A stretch of 15,195 nt of DNA, from assembly GCA_013329495.1 (NCBI GenBank), contig DUKC01000051.1, forward strand, positions 1 to 15,195. The letters are read 5' to 3'. The notes under the pieces were generated by a model, which worked only from the letters and a program-made list of their open reading frames with translations, searched no databases and was not told where the DNA came from. The DNA is from Thermoplasmata archaeon (lineage in GTDB: Archaea; Thermoplasmatota; E2; UBA9212). Each line of letters starts with the position of its first letter. Position 1 is the stretch's first letter. A program made the translations under genes and the position numbers. Shown here piece after piece: positions 6,600-14,096 of the stretch.

Positions 6600-8501
6600 C
6601 TAATTATAGTATTCTCCGTAGAACTCCTCGATGTCTTTGGCGCGCGGAAGTTTTGTTTTTTCCCAGACTTCAACAACTTCCTTCAATTTTTCGGCACCGC
6701 TCTGCCCTCCAAATAGTTCTCTCAGAAAATCAGTCCTCTCTCGAATGTCCCTTTTAGCAAAGGCCAATACCTCTTCTGAGCTGTAATATCTCAGTGGATT
6801 GAATCTCTTCCCAAAATCTTTCATGCCATGATCCTCTTCCAATTCCTTAGGATCTGGAATAAGATAACCATAAATTGGGTGCTCGAGCCAATGCTTTATT
6901 TTTCTGCTTTCAACAAGGTAAAGGAGCTTTTTAGAATCCTTAACCTTTATCTTTTCACCCATGCCCTCATAAATGGTCTTTCCGTCAAGTCCCCTCATTA
7001 TCTCCCCATCAACTCTCTTTGGCACAGGTTTTCCATTGCTGTCAATTTTCTTTCTCTGGTTCCCATCCAAATCGTATTCTCCGACGTAACCCGAGTTAAC
7101 AATAAAGAATGCCAGCCTGCCATCGAGTTCCAGTCCAAAATCCCTGTAAACTTTGAGTTTGAGCAGGGCTTGCTGAGACTGTTCCCTCGCCATAAAATCT
7201 GTTGCAGCGTAACTTCTCGTGCGGGTGCCTGGTTTCTTTCCCGCTACCGCAGAAGTTATTATCGATTCACATGCGCTATCCAGAGCGACGGCCTGCTCTG
7301 GATCAATAACTCTAAACATCGGTTCCACAACATCAAATCTCTTGAATGAAAACCCTTCTGTTTTGAGTATTTTTCTTTTTTTCTTTCCCCAGTCCTTATT
7401 AAGCTCCGAGAAAAGAAAGATGAATCTGCCATTTGTTGTGCCACTTTTCTCGTATCTAGTGCACTTGAGAGAACCTGTTTTTCCTGCAACAGCCACAGGC
7501 ACTCTGCATTCATGCTTTCCTATTTTTTTAATTCTATACTCAACTCCATCGCAGTCTATGTTCATTGCCAGGACTATCGGCCTGTTGCCTTTTTCGTCGA
7601 TCTCCCCTGATTTCATCAGACCCAGCCACTCAGGGCTTTGAGAAGTCAATCCCTCAGACTTTGCAAAAGAGGCCGCCTCCAGACCGATCAGCTGAACTTC
7701 TTCCACCTTCCCATCTTTCCAAATTACCTTTCCAACATTCGCATCATCCTGCTCTAATTCATGCCCCACAGTCAGTGTTGTTTTGCCTGTTCCACTCAAT
7801 CCCTTTAATATCCTGCTGGGAGTGGAACCGGCGTGATAGGAGACGCATCCATCCGCTTCGGCCCTGTTCCAGACCATCGTCAGGTTTGGTTTTTTGTAAG
7901 CCCCACCAAAGTAATCAACCCCAAGATTCAGGACTCTTCTTTTGTCTCTCTTCATTTCTGTTAGATCGTAAAGAGTTAGAGGCTGACTCGGATCGTATCC
8001 CGGCCAGATCTCTTTTATCCTTTTCGTGTAGAACTCTGGCAGAGGCTCGGGGATTATGTAATTAAAGCATACCGCTTTCCCACTCGTTCGGGGCGGGAAA
8101 ATCATCTGTTTACCCATCCATGCTATGTACCCCGAATGAGGGTTTTCTACGCTGATAACAATCTGCAGATCGGTCTTCCAGCTCGCTTCGCCCTGAACAC
8201 CCTCCTGTAAGATAACTCTTGCTTCTCTTAGGTAATCAAACGCGATCTCGTAAATTTTTTTTCCTATCTCCCCATCAAACTTCTTTTGACCTTTTCCCAA
8301 TTTGTAGCACTCTGGCACTATGTAAAAGGCCCTGTCCGGCCTTCTTCCAGGTTGCATAGAACCAAAAAGATACTGTCCGTCCTGTGTTTGCGTATAGTAA
8401 TCTCTCAGGAAATTTATAAAAAATTCGTCAGTTGGATTTTTTATGACTTTGCCTGAATCTAACCTCGCAGAATCCACCAAAATTTTTTCATTTTCGGTCA
8501 T
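6600..8501 (-). CDS. pckA: Divergent ATP-type phosphoenolpyruvate carboxykinase
   Basis: The protein (633 residues from the ATG at 8501) has the ATP-type PEPCK P-loop GLSGTGKTTL (about 234-243) rather than the GTP-type 'PSACGKTNL'. It also has a QDD (about 251-253) in the kinase-2 position and YFGGAYKKP (about 197-205), matching the 'YaGEmKKg' active-site motif. It should decarboxylate and phosphorylate oxaloacetate to PEP with ATP, the first committed step of gluconeogenesis, or run in reverse. It is about 100 residues longer than usual enzymes (near 540) and differs in the substrate motifs: ARLDSGKVIKNPTDEF takes the place of 'TGRSPKDKF', and SYHAGS that of 'MHCSAN'. An in-frame TTG at 8525 is possible, but the TATA-like box (8528-8535) about 30 bases before the ATG favours a leaderless start at 8501. 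Confidence 0.82.
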   Translation of the reverse strand: MTENEKILVDSARLDSGKVIKNPTDEFFINFLRDYYTQTQDGQYLFGSMQPGRRPDRAFYIVPECYKLGKGQKKFDGEIGKKIYEIAFDYLREARVILQEGVQGEASWKTDLQIVISVENPHSGYIAWMGKQMIFPPRTSGKAVCFNYIIPEPLPEFYTKRIKEIWPGYDPSQPLTLYDLTEMKRDKRRVLNLGVDYFGGAYKKPNLTMVWNRAEADGCVSYHAGSTPSRILKGLSGTGKTTLTVGHELEQDDANVGKVIWKDGKVEEVQLIGLEAASFAKSEGLTSQSPEWLGLMKSGEIDEKGNRPIVLAMNIDCDGVEYRIKKIGKHECRVPVAVAGKTGSLKCTRYEKSGTTNGRFIFLFSELNKDWGKKKRKILKTEGFSFKRFDVVEPMFRVIDPEQAVALDSACESIITSAVAGKKPGTRTRSYAATDFMAREQSQQALLKLKVYRDFGLELDGRLAFFIVNSGYVGEYDLDGNQRKKIDSNGKPVPKRVDGEIMRGLDGKTIYEGMGEKIKVKDSKKLLYLVESRKIKHWLEHPIYGYLIPDPKELEEDHGMKDFGKRFNPLRYYSSEEVLAFAKRDIRERTDFLRELFGGQSGAEKLKEVVEVWEKTKLPRAKDIEEFYGEYYN

Positions 8502-8527
8502 GTTGTTCAATCTATAGCTTTTCAATT

Positions 8528-8535
8528 AATATAGT
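8528..8535 (-). promoter_or_regulatory. TATA-like box for the PEPCK gene
   Basis: On the minus strand AAACTATATTAATT is centred about 30 bases before the ATG at 8501. No Shine-Dalgarno sequence precedes that ATG. This supports a leaderless transcript and the shorter start. Confidence 0.5.
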
Positions 8536-8620
8536 TTATCCCGTTATACCCCTTAAAAAATCTCTTAAAACTCTCTAGAAAGGTTTATCTATCTGAATTG
8601 TATTGCATAAAGGTTTTGAA

Positions 8621-9790
8621 ATGAAAGCGCTGGTGTTAGAGGCCGATTGGAAGCCCAAAAATGGGTATAAGCTTAGTCCCTATGAGGAAAAGACCGGAAA
8701 AGCGATTATCGGTAGTTCAATTTGGAAAAAACGAGAGTTAACGCTAAAAGAAATTGAAAAACCAAAGCCCGGAAAGAAAGACCTGCTGGTAAAGGTCGAA
8801 AACTGTGGAATCAGCGAACCAGACATTCATTTCTATCAAACAGACAGGGAAGGCTACATACTGTATCCCGGTCTGACCAAATTCCCCTGCATCATCGGGC
8901 ACGAGTTTTCAGGAGTGGTTGAAGAGGTGGGGTCCCAGGTAAACGGGTTTAGGGAAGGAGATCTAGTGACCTCCGAGGAGATAATCTGGTGCGGGGAGTG
9001 CACTCCCTGCAGAAATGGCTATCCAAATCATTGCCAGAGATTGGAAGAGATCGGATTTACTGTTAATGGTGCATTGGCGGAATGGATCTCTGTGGGAAGC
9101 AAATACTGCTGGAAACTGAATGAAATCCGGAAATCTTACGGAAGCGAGGCCAACGCGTTGGAGGCTGGAGCATTGGTTGAACCTACCTCTGTGGCATACA
9201 ACGGGGTTTTTGTCAGGAGCGGGGGATTCAAGCCCGGAGATTTTGTTGGAGTTTGGGGTGCAGGTCCCATCGGGCTCGCAGCCATCGCTCTCTCCAAAGC
9301 CGCGGGAGCCAGCAAGATCTTTGCCTTTGAGACAAAAAAAGAGAGAAGGGAACTTGCAAGCCAAATGGGCGCGGACCACGTTTTTGATCCTCTAGCTCTA
9401 AAAGAAGATGGCTCAGGACCGTGCAAAAAGGTTTTGGAGCTGACCAATCGACAGGGAATTTCCATGGGGATAGAGACCGCGGGAGCTCCCATGCAAACCA
9501 TTCCAGAAATCGAGAAATCTCTGGCGATAAACGGCAAGATAGTTCAGATCGGAAGAGCCATACAAAGGGTACCCATGTATCTAGAGAGGTATCAAGCCAG
9601 AAGAGCCCAATTCTACGGGGCTAAAGGTCATTCAGGCCATGGAATCTTCCAGAGCGTAATAAGGCTCATGGCCAGCAAAAAAATCGATATGAGAAAAATA
9701 GTCACGTCTAGGTTCTACTTGGATCACGCTGTCGAAGCGATCGAAAAAGCTTCAAAGAGAGTCAATGGCAAGGTATTGGTGAAGATTTAA
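8621..9790 (+). CDS. Zinc-type medium-chain dehydrogenase, IolM-like paralog with altered catalytic zinc site
   Basis: This 389-residue protein belongs to the medium-chain (alcohol/polyol) dehydrogenase family. It has GHEFSGVV with His94-Glu95, four structural-zinc cysteines at 124, 127, 130 and 138, and the nucleotide loop GAGPIG (213-218). Glu237 at the end of the second Rossmann strand suggests NAD rather than NADP. The usual catalytic-zinc motif 'CGICGSDxH' reads CGISEPDIH (62-70), so the ligand Cys is replaced by Ser64. Length and the YILYPGLTKFP block fit scyllo-inosose dehydrogenase (IolM) and the tandem neighbour at 9867. It may oxidise a different inositol or inosose, use another metal arrangement, or be weakly active. 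The frame opens at a TTG (8603), but the ATG at 8621 aligns with the paralog's MKTVVLDARW start and follows AAGGT. Confidence 0.8.
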   Translation: MKALVLEADWKPKNGYKLSPYEEKTGKAIIGSSIWKKRELTLKEIEKPKPGKKDLLVKVENCGISEPDIHFYQTDREGYILYPGLTKFPCIIGHEFSGVVEEVGSQVNGFREGDLVTSEEIIWCGECTPCRNGYPNHCQRLEEIGFTVNGALAEWISVGSKYCWKLNEIRKSYGSEANALEAGALVEPTSVAYNGVFVRSGGFKPGDFVGVWGAGPIGLAAIALSKAAGASKIFAFETKKERRELASQMGADHVFDPLALKEDGSGPCKKVLELTNRQGISMGIETAGAPMQTIPEIEKSLAINGKIVQIGRAIQRVPMYLERYQARRAQFYGAKGHSGHGIFQSVIRLMASKKIDMRKIVTSRFYLDHAVEAIEKASKRVNGKVLVKI

Positions 9791-9821
9791 GAGACCTTTC
9801 CATCTACTGAATAAACCAAAA

Positions 9822-9829
9822 ATATAAAT
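9822..9829 (+). promoter_or_regulatory. TATA-like box for the second dehydrogenase
   Basis: AAAAATATAAATC lies in the 76-base gap between the two dehydrogenases, centred about 41 bases before the ATG at 9867. This leaves room for a short leader carrying the GGAAAGG ribosome-binding site. The second dehydrogenase and the genes after it may therefore be transcribed from this promoter as well as from read-through. Confidence 0.45.
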
Positions 9830-9832
9830 CCA

Positions 9833-9845
9833 GTATAAGGTATAC
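9833..9845 (+). promoter_or_regulatory. Candidate operator palindrome
   Basis: GTATA-AGG-TATAC is a perfect inverted repeat with a three-base centre, placed directly downstream of the TATA-like box and upstream of the expected transcription start. The position suits a repressor site. Arms are only five bases, so chance is possible. Confidence 0.3.
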
Positions 9846-9866
9846 AAAAGAAGGAAAGGGATCAAT

Positions 9867-11051
9867 ATGAAAACTGTAGTTTTAGATGCGAGATGGGAGC
9901 CTAAAAAGGATTTTAAGCTGGGAAAAAAGGATATTGAGGGGAAGTTAACCTATCTGGGCAACCAGGTGTGGAGAAATCCAAAACTAAAGGTCGCTGAAAA
10001 AGATGTGCCAAAAATAGGGCCGACCGAGGTCCTTGTAAAAACAAGAGTCTGCGGCATATGTGGAAGTGATGTGCACATGGCTCAGGCCGATGGGGAAGGT
10101 TATATATTCTATCCAGGACTAACCGCTTTTCCTTCTACTCTGGGTCACGAGTTCTCTGGAGTAGTTGTTGAAGCGGGAGAAAAAGCGATAAACAAAAGGA
10201 CATCAAAAAGATTCGAGAGAGGCGAACCCGTGACTGCAGAGGAAATGTTCTGGTGTAGTTTTTGCAAACCCTGCGCGGATGGCTACCCGAACCACTGCGA
10301 AAACTTGCAAGAGTTGGGATTTACTGTAGACGGAGCATTTGCAGAGTATGTTAAAGTGGATGCAAGATACGTGTGGAGCTTAGAGGCGTTGAAAGGCAAG
10401 TATTCTGAAAAGGATCTCTTCCTTACTGGAAGTCTCGTTGAGCCCACCTCCGTTGCCTACAACGCGGTGATTGAGCGCGGTGGGGGGATACGACCCGGAG
10501 ACAACGTTGCCATTTTGGGCGGTGGGCCAATTGGTCTGGCAGCAGTAGCTATCTTGAAAAGAGCGGGTGCGGCAAACGTGATCCTCTCAGAGCCATCCAA
10601 GGCCAGGGCTGAAAAGGGAAAGAAGATGGGAGTGGACTACCTCATCGATCCCACTCGCGAAGACTTTGCTAAAAGACTTCTTGATGTTACAGGAGGAATG
10701 GGTGCAGATCTTTATTTAGAAGCCACAGGGCTACCAGACAGGGTCTTTCCGGACATTGAAAAGGCTATATGGGAAGGAAGAGCTTTGAATTCTACCGTTG
10801 TCATAGTTGCAAGAGCCGCAAGAAAGATTCCTCTGACTGGAGAGGTTCTCCAAGTGCGCAGAGCTTCCATAGTCGGCTCTCAGGGTCACTCCGGTCATGG
10901 GACGTTCCCAAGAGTGATAAGCAGCATGGCTTCTGGCATGAACGTGCTTCCTTTAATCACAAAGAAGATAAAGCTGGAGGAGGTGCCTGAAAACATCCTT
11001 CTTTTGCAGAAAGGGTGCCCCGAGTGCAAGATCTCGTGCGTTTTTGATTAG
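9867..11051 (+). CDS. iolM: IolM-like scyllo-inosose dehydrogenase (zinc-type medium-chain dehydrogenase)
   Basis: This 394-residue protein has the complete zinc polyol dehydrogenase set: catalytic-zinc motif CGICGSDVH (62-70, ligand Cys64), His94-Glu95 (GHEFSGVV), structural cysteines 130, 133, 136 and 144, and the nucleotide loop GGGPIG (218-223) with Glu242 favouring NAD. T. maritima IolM (TM0412, as I recall 395 residues) oxidises scyllo-inosose to 3-dehydro-scyllo-inosose. Direct linkage to IolG- and IolN-like genes (7 and 31 bases apart) makes this the best candidate for that step. It is a diverged tandem copy of the preceding gene, with a few extra residues near 108-116. The C-terminus ends in CPECKISCVFD, a cysteine cluster absent from the paralog. 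Generic sorbitol or threonine dehydrogenase activity is the alternative. Confidence 0.82.
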   Translation: MKTVVLDARWEPKKDFKLGKKDIEGKLTYLGNQVWRNPKLKVAEKDVPKIGPTEVLVKTRVCGICGSDVHMAQADGEGYIFYPGLTAFPSTLGHEFSGVVVEAGEKAINKRTSKRFERGEPVTAEEMFWCSFCKPCADGYPNHCENLQELGFTVDGAFAEYVKVDARYVWSLEALKGKYSEKDLFLTGSLVEPTSVAYNAVIERGGGIRPGDNVAILGGGPIGLAAVAILKRAGAANVILSEPSKARAEKGKKMGVDYLIDPTREDFAKRLLDVTGGMGADLYLEATGLPDRVFPDIEKAIWEGRALNSTVVIVARAARKIPLTGEVLQVRRASIVGSQGHSGHGTFPRVISSMASGMNVLPLITKKIKLEEVPENILLLQKGCPECKISCVFD

Positions 11052-11058
11052 GGGTAAA

Positions 11059-12054
11059 ATGATAAGAGTTTGTGTAGTCGGAATGGGAAGGGCCGGGAAG
11101 ATCCATGCAGAGAATTTCCTGAATAAAATAGAGGGAGCAAGGCTGGTAGGAATCGCGGATCCGGTTGAGCCCGTTGCGAAGCAGGCAGGCCAAAAGCTCG
11201 GAGTTCCCTATTGGCTGGACTATAAGGAAGCACTCAAAGCTAAAGACTTGGACGCTCTGGTGATATGTACTCCTTCTTACGTTCATTTGGAACAGATAGT
11301 TGAAGCGGCGAGAGCGGGAAAACACGTGCTCTGCGAGAAGCCGCTGGTGTTAAACTCAGGGGAAGCTGAAGAAGCTCTTCAGGCTGTTGAAAAAGGGGGG
11401 GTTAAACTCCAGGTTGGCTATGTGAGACGATTCGACAAATACTACTCGGAAGCAAAAAAAAGAATAGAAGCAGGTGAGATTGGTAAGCCTTTACTATTTA
11501 AAAACACAGCAAGAGATCCTTTTTTGCCTTCTGGGTGGATAACAGATCCTTCTTTGAGCGGGGGAATCTTTTTGGACATGCTTTCCCATGATTTCGACAT
11601 GGCAAGATGGTTGATGGGGAAAGAAGTCAAAGAAGTGGAAGTCAGAGGAGGAGCTTGGCTGTACGAGGAAGCCAGGAAAAAAGGAGATCAGGACACGGTT
11701 GGCGTGCTTCTTACTTTTGAAAACGAAGGAATCGGCCTCCTTGAGGGGTGCAGAAAGTGTGCCTATGGTTATGACCTGAGGACTGAAGTGGTTGGATCAG
11801 AAGGAGTCCTGATGGTCGGCTCTCCTTATGACCTTAATCTTTCGGTGGGAAAAGACGAAGGCATCACACCAAAGAAAGCAAAGTGGTTCTGGGAGAGGTT
11901 TGAAAAAGCTTTTTTGTTAGAAGACAGACACTTTATAGAGTGCATCGGCAGGGATAAAGAGCCCTTAGTAGGTGGGATAGATGGTAAAAAAGCTTTAGAG
12001 ATATCCATTGCTTCGAGGCAGTCGCTCAAAGAAGGTAAACCTATAAATCTATGA
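11059..12054 (+). CDS. iolG: IolG-like inositol 2-dehydrogenase (Gfo/Idh/MocA family)
   Basis: This 331-residue NAD(P)-dependent oxidoreductase has an N-terminal Rossmann fold (GMGRAG, 8-13; Asp34 at the end of strand two, favouring NAD). The family EKP motif carries catalytic Lys94. The catalytic Asp173-x3-His177 pair in FLDMLSHDFDMARWL is the inositol-dehydrogenase pattern. In the proposed pathway it oxidises myo-inositol to scyllo-inosose. Length agrees with T. maritima IolG (about 334). The frame opens at a TTG (11044) inside the preceding gene. The ATG at 11059 is preferred, because the AGGGGT overlapping the previous stop codon forms its ribosome-binding site; the seven-base gap indicates co-transcription. 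The family is broad, so the inositol assignment leans on the neighbours. Confidence 0.85.
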   Translation: MIRVCVVGMGRAGKIHAENFLNKIEGARLVGIADPVEPVAKQAGQKLGVPYWLDYKEALKAKDLDALVICTPSYVHLEQIVEAARAGKHVLCEKPLVLNSGEAEEALQAVEKGGVKLQVGYVRRFDKYYSEAKKRIEAGEIGKPLLFKNTARDPFLPSGWITDPSLSGGIFLDMLSHDFDMARWLMGKEVKEVEVRGGAWLYEEARKKGDQDTVGVLLTFENEGIGLLEGCRKCAYGYDLRTEVVGSEGVLMVGSPYDLNLSVGKDEGITPKKAKWFWERFEKAFLLEDRHFIECIGRDKEPLVGGIDGKKALEISIASRQSLKEGKPINL

Positions 12055-12085
12055 AAGCTATACAAGATAAATAGAGGTGCTTTAA

Positions 12086-13201
12086 ATGAGTGAGAATAAG
12101 TTAGGAAAAATATGGTTAACCACTGAACATCCGGCAATCGTGTTTGAAGACAACACGGTTGGAAGACTAAAAAAAGAGATATGGGATGCCTCAGACGGTG
12201 AAATCAACTCAATTCTGAAAGAATATGAAATCCCTTCCGATCCCGAGCTGGGAAAGCCGGGGTCTTACATCCAGACAACGGTTCGGAAAAAAGTCGTCGA
12301 AAACCGGAGGAAAAACGATGTGGTGTTCATTCCAGTAGGTAGCACTGAGAGGCATGGGGAGCATGCCGTCTCAGGTCAGGACACCCTTCAAGTCACACAA
12401 ATTTTGGAGGGAGTGCGAAGGTACACCGCGAAAAAGGGAAAACCCATTAATATTGCATACCCTCCCCTCAACTATGGAGGGCACCCCTATCATCACATAG
12501 GGATGCCTGGAAATGTGATCATGCCGGAGCGCGTTGTGAGGGATACATTGATCAACGTGATGCTTGGTTTTTGGAACGATGGGTTTAGGAAGCAGATCGT
12601 GGTGAACAACCACGGAGATCTTTGGCAATTAGAGTCCGCTCTTCACGAGTTCATGTACAGGTACCAGCTGCCTGGAATTTTTCAGGTTCTGGACTGGCAC
12701 CGGGGGGTGAGAGAGTTCTTCTTTCCGATCGATCGAAAGGGTTCGATGGAGACTAACTTTGTCCATGCGGCAGAAGCAGAGACATCCCTGGCTTTGCTCC
12801 TGTTCCCAAAAGGCATGATTGACATGAGCTCGGCGGTGGATGCAGAGGGAAAGAGTTACCTTCCAGAGGGACATTTTGACAAGTCTGTTGAGCCATTCAG
12901 GAGACCTCACAGGTGGTCAGAAGGAGAAGGACAGGGTGCAATTGAATTAAAGTCAACCCCCCACGGCTCGGTTGGGAAGCCAAGCCTGGCAAGTGCAGAG
13001 AAGGCAAAACGTCCTGTCGCCGCCATTCTCAAATATCTGACCCTGGTCAACGATCAGATCCTCGAAGTATTTCCTCCAGGGAAGCTGCCCCCAGTCGAAG
13101 AGGTCACCCTCCGCTCTGCCAGAGAAATGGAGCCCTACCTAAAAGAGCCTGGAAGCAAAGGGTGGAAGTCAGTCTATTCACTCCCTAGAATAGGATTTTA
13201 G
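12086..13201 (+). CDS. iolN: IolN-like 3-dehydro-scyllo-inosose hydrolase (creatininase family)
   Basis: This 371-residue protein has the creatininase fold signature PVGSTERHGEH...D. Expected metal ligands are Glu88, His90 and Asp99 (same spacing as creatininase 34/36/45), His176 and Asp178 (NNHGD; creatininase has His-x-Glu here). GGHPYHHIGMPG (131-142) and HAAEAETS (227-234) are also family motifs. An N-terminal stretch of about 70 residues precedes the core. T. maritima IolN (TM0413, from memory about 377 residues) is a creatininase-family enzyme that hydrolyses the diketo-inositol ring to 5-dehydro-L-gluconate. Position directly after IolG and IolM candidates supports that role rather than creatinine or formamide hydrolysis. 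A clear SD (GAGGTG) precedes the ATG. Confidence 0.85.
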   Translation: MSENKLGKIWLTTEHPAIVFEDNTVGRLKKEIWDASDGEINSILKEYEIPSDPELGKPGSYIQTTVRKKVVENRRKNDVVFIPVGSTERHGEHAVSGQDTLQVTQILEGVRRYTAKKGKPINIAYPPLNYGGHPYHHIGMPGNVIMPERVVRDTLINVMLGFWNDGFRKQIVVNNHGDLWQLESALHEFMYRYQLPGIFQVLDWHRGVREFFFPIDRKGSMETNFVHAAEAETSLALLLFPKGMIDMSSAVDAEGKSYLPEGHFDKSVEPFRRPHRWSEGEGQGAIELKSTPHGSVGKPSLASAEKAKRPVAAILKYLTLVNDQILEVFPPGKLPPVEEVTLRSAREMEPYLKEPGSKGWKSVYSLPRIGF

Positions 13202-13265
13202 GTCCGAAAGGAGCATTCCAATCCAGCCCTTTTTGATTAAAAGAGGAACCAAGGTTTGATGGCAA

Positions 13266-14096
13266 ATGATTGGAACTACAAAAAGAAAGACTGGTATCAG
13301 GTGGCTGGTTGTTGGAATTCTAGTTGGTTTGTTGGTTGGCATTTTGATAGGATTTTCACTACTATCTGAGCCTATTGAAAAATTCAAAATCGAGAAGGAA
13401 CGCTGGCTTCCCTATCCTCAAGGTTTGGCATGGGATGGGAGCTATTGGTATTTCTCAACCTCTCACTGGGGAGAGTTTAACGATCTTTACAAATTAGACA
13501 GAGAAGGAAACGTAATTTTAAAAAGGGGAAATGCCATTCCTTCCTTCCTGATAAAGGATGATTACGATCATATAGGAGACCTGGATTATTGGAATGGAAA
13601 GCTTTATATTCCCATTGAACACAAGCCCGTGCTGGGCGGTTTAAGGATCAATGCGACATTTGCAGTCTATGATTCGCAACTTAACTTCACAGGCGAATGG
13701 TTTAAAACTTCCCAATTCCACGCTCCCTGGTGTGCTATAGATCCCGAAACCGGTTATCTTTACTCTTCAGAATGGAACGATGTCAACGTTCTTTATGCGT
13801 ATGACCTAGAAAATGGGGATAAGTTGGTAAAAAAAATCCATCTCGATAAAGGATTATCACGTGTTCAGGGAGGAGATTTTTATCAAGGATATCTCTACCT
13901 TTGCTTAGATGATTTGCATAAAGATATTTGTAAGATAGATCCAAAAAATGGCAAGGTTGTGGGCACGATTCCGACAAAAATTCCAGAGGAGATGGAAGGT
14001 TTAACTTTACATCTAACAAACCTTGGGTTCATTCATTTTGTTGCCGGGCATTATCCCGTCGAGGATGCCGGATATCTTTATCATCTAGGTTTTTAG
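13266..14096 (+). CDS. Membrane-anchored extracellular protein, probably beta-propeller
   Basis: The 276-residue protein starts with a basic segment (TTKRKTGIR) and a Gly/Leu/Val-rich transmembrane helix (about 12-33) that would act as an uncleaved anchor, leaving the rest outside. The remainder has recurring aromatic/Asp blade-like segments (GLAWDGSYWYFSTS, LDYWNGKLYIPIE, AIDPETGYLYSSEW, GDFYQGYLYLCLDD, KIDPKNGKVVGTI), which resemble a 5-6-bladed propeller of the NHL/SMP-30-like kind. No catalytic residues are identifiable. It follows the IolN gene by 64 bases on the same strand, with an AT-rich TTTTTGATTAAAAG about 30 bases before its ATG. It could belong to the operon or be separate. Its 3' end overlaps the convergent channel gene by 68 bases. 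The fold is an inference and the function unknown. Confidence 0.65.
   Translation: MIGTTKRKTGIRWLVVGILVGLLVGILIGFSLLSEPIEKFKIEKERWLPYPQGLAWDGSYWYFSTSHWGEFNDLYKLDREGNVILKRGNAIPSFLIKDDYDHIGDLDYWNGKLYIPIEHKPVLGGLRINATFAVYDSQLNFTGEWFKTSQFHAPWCAIDPETGYLYSSEWNDVNVLYAYDLENGDKLVKKIHLDKGLSRVQGGDFYQGYLYLCLDDLHKDICKIDPKNGKVVGTIPTKIPEEMEGLTLHLTNLGFIHFVAGHYPVEDAGYLYHLGF

Noticed and set aside
6828..8065. Several 140-173-codon plus-strand frames under the PEPCK gene
   Set aside because: They are shadows of the PEPCK reading frame with irregular composition and no start signals.
8963..9537. Long minus-strand open frames under the first dehydrogenase
   Set aside because: They are antisense to a gene with clear motifs; their protein sequences show no family features.
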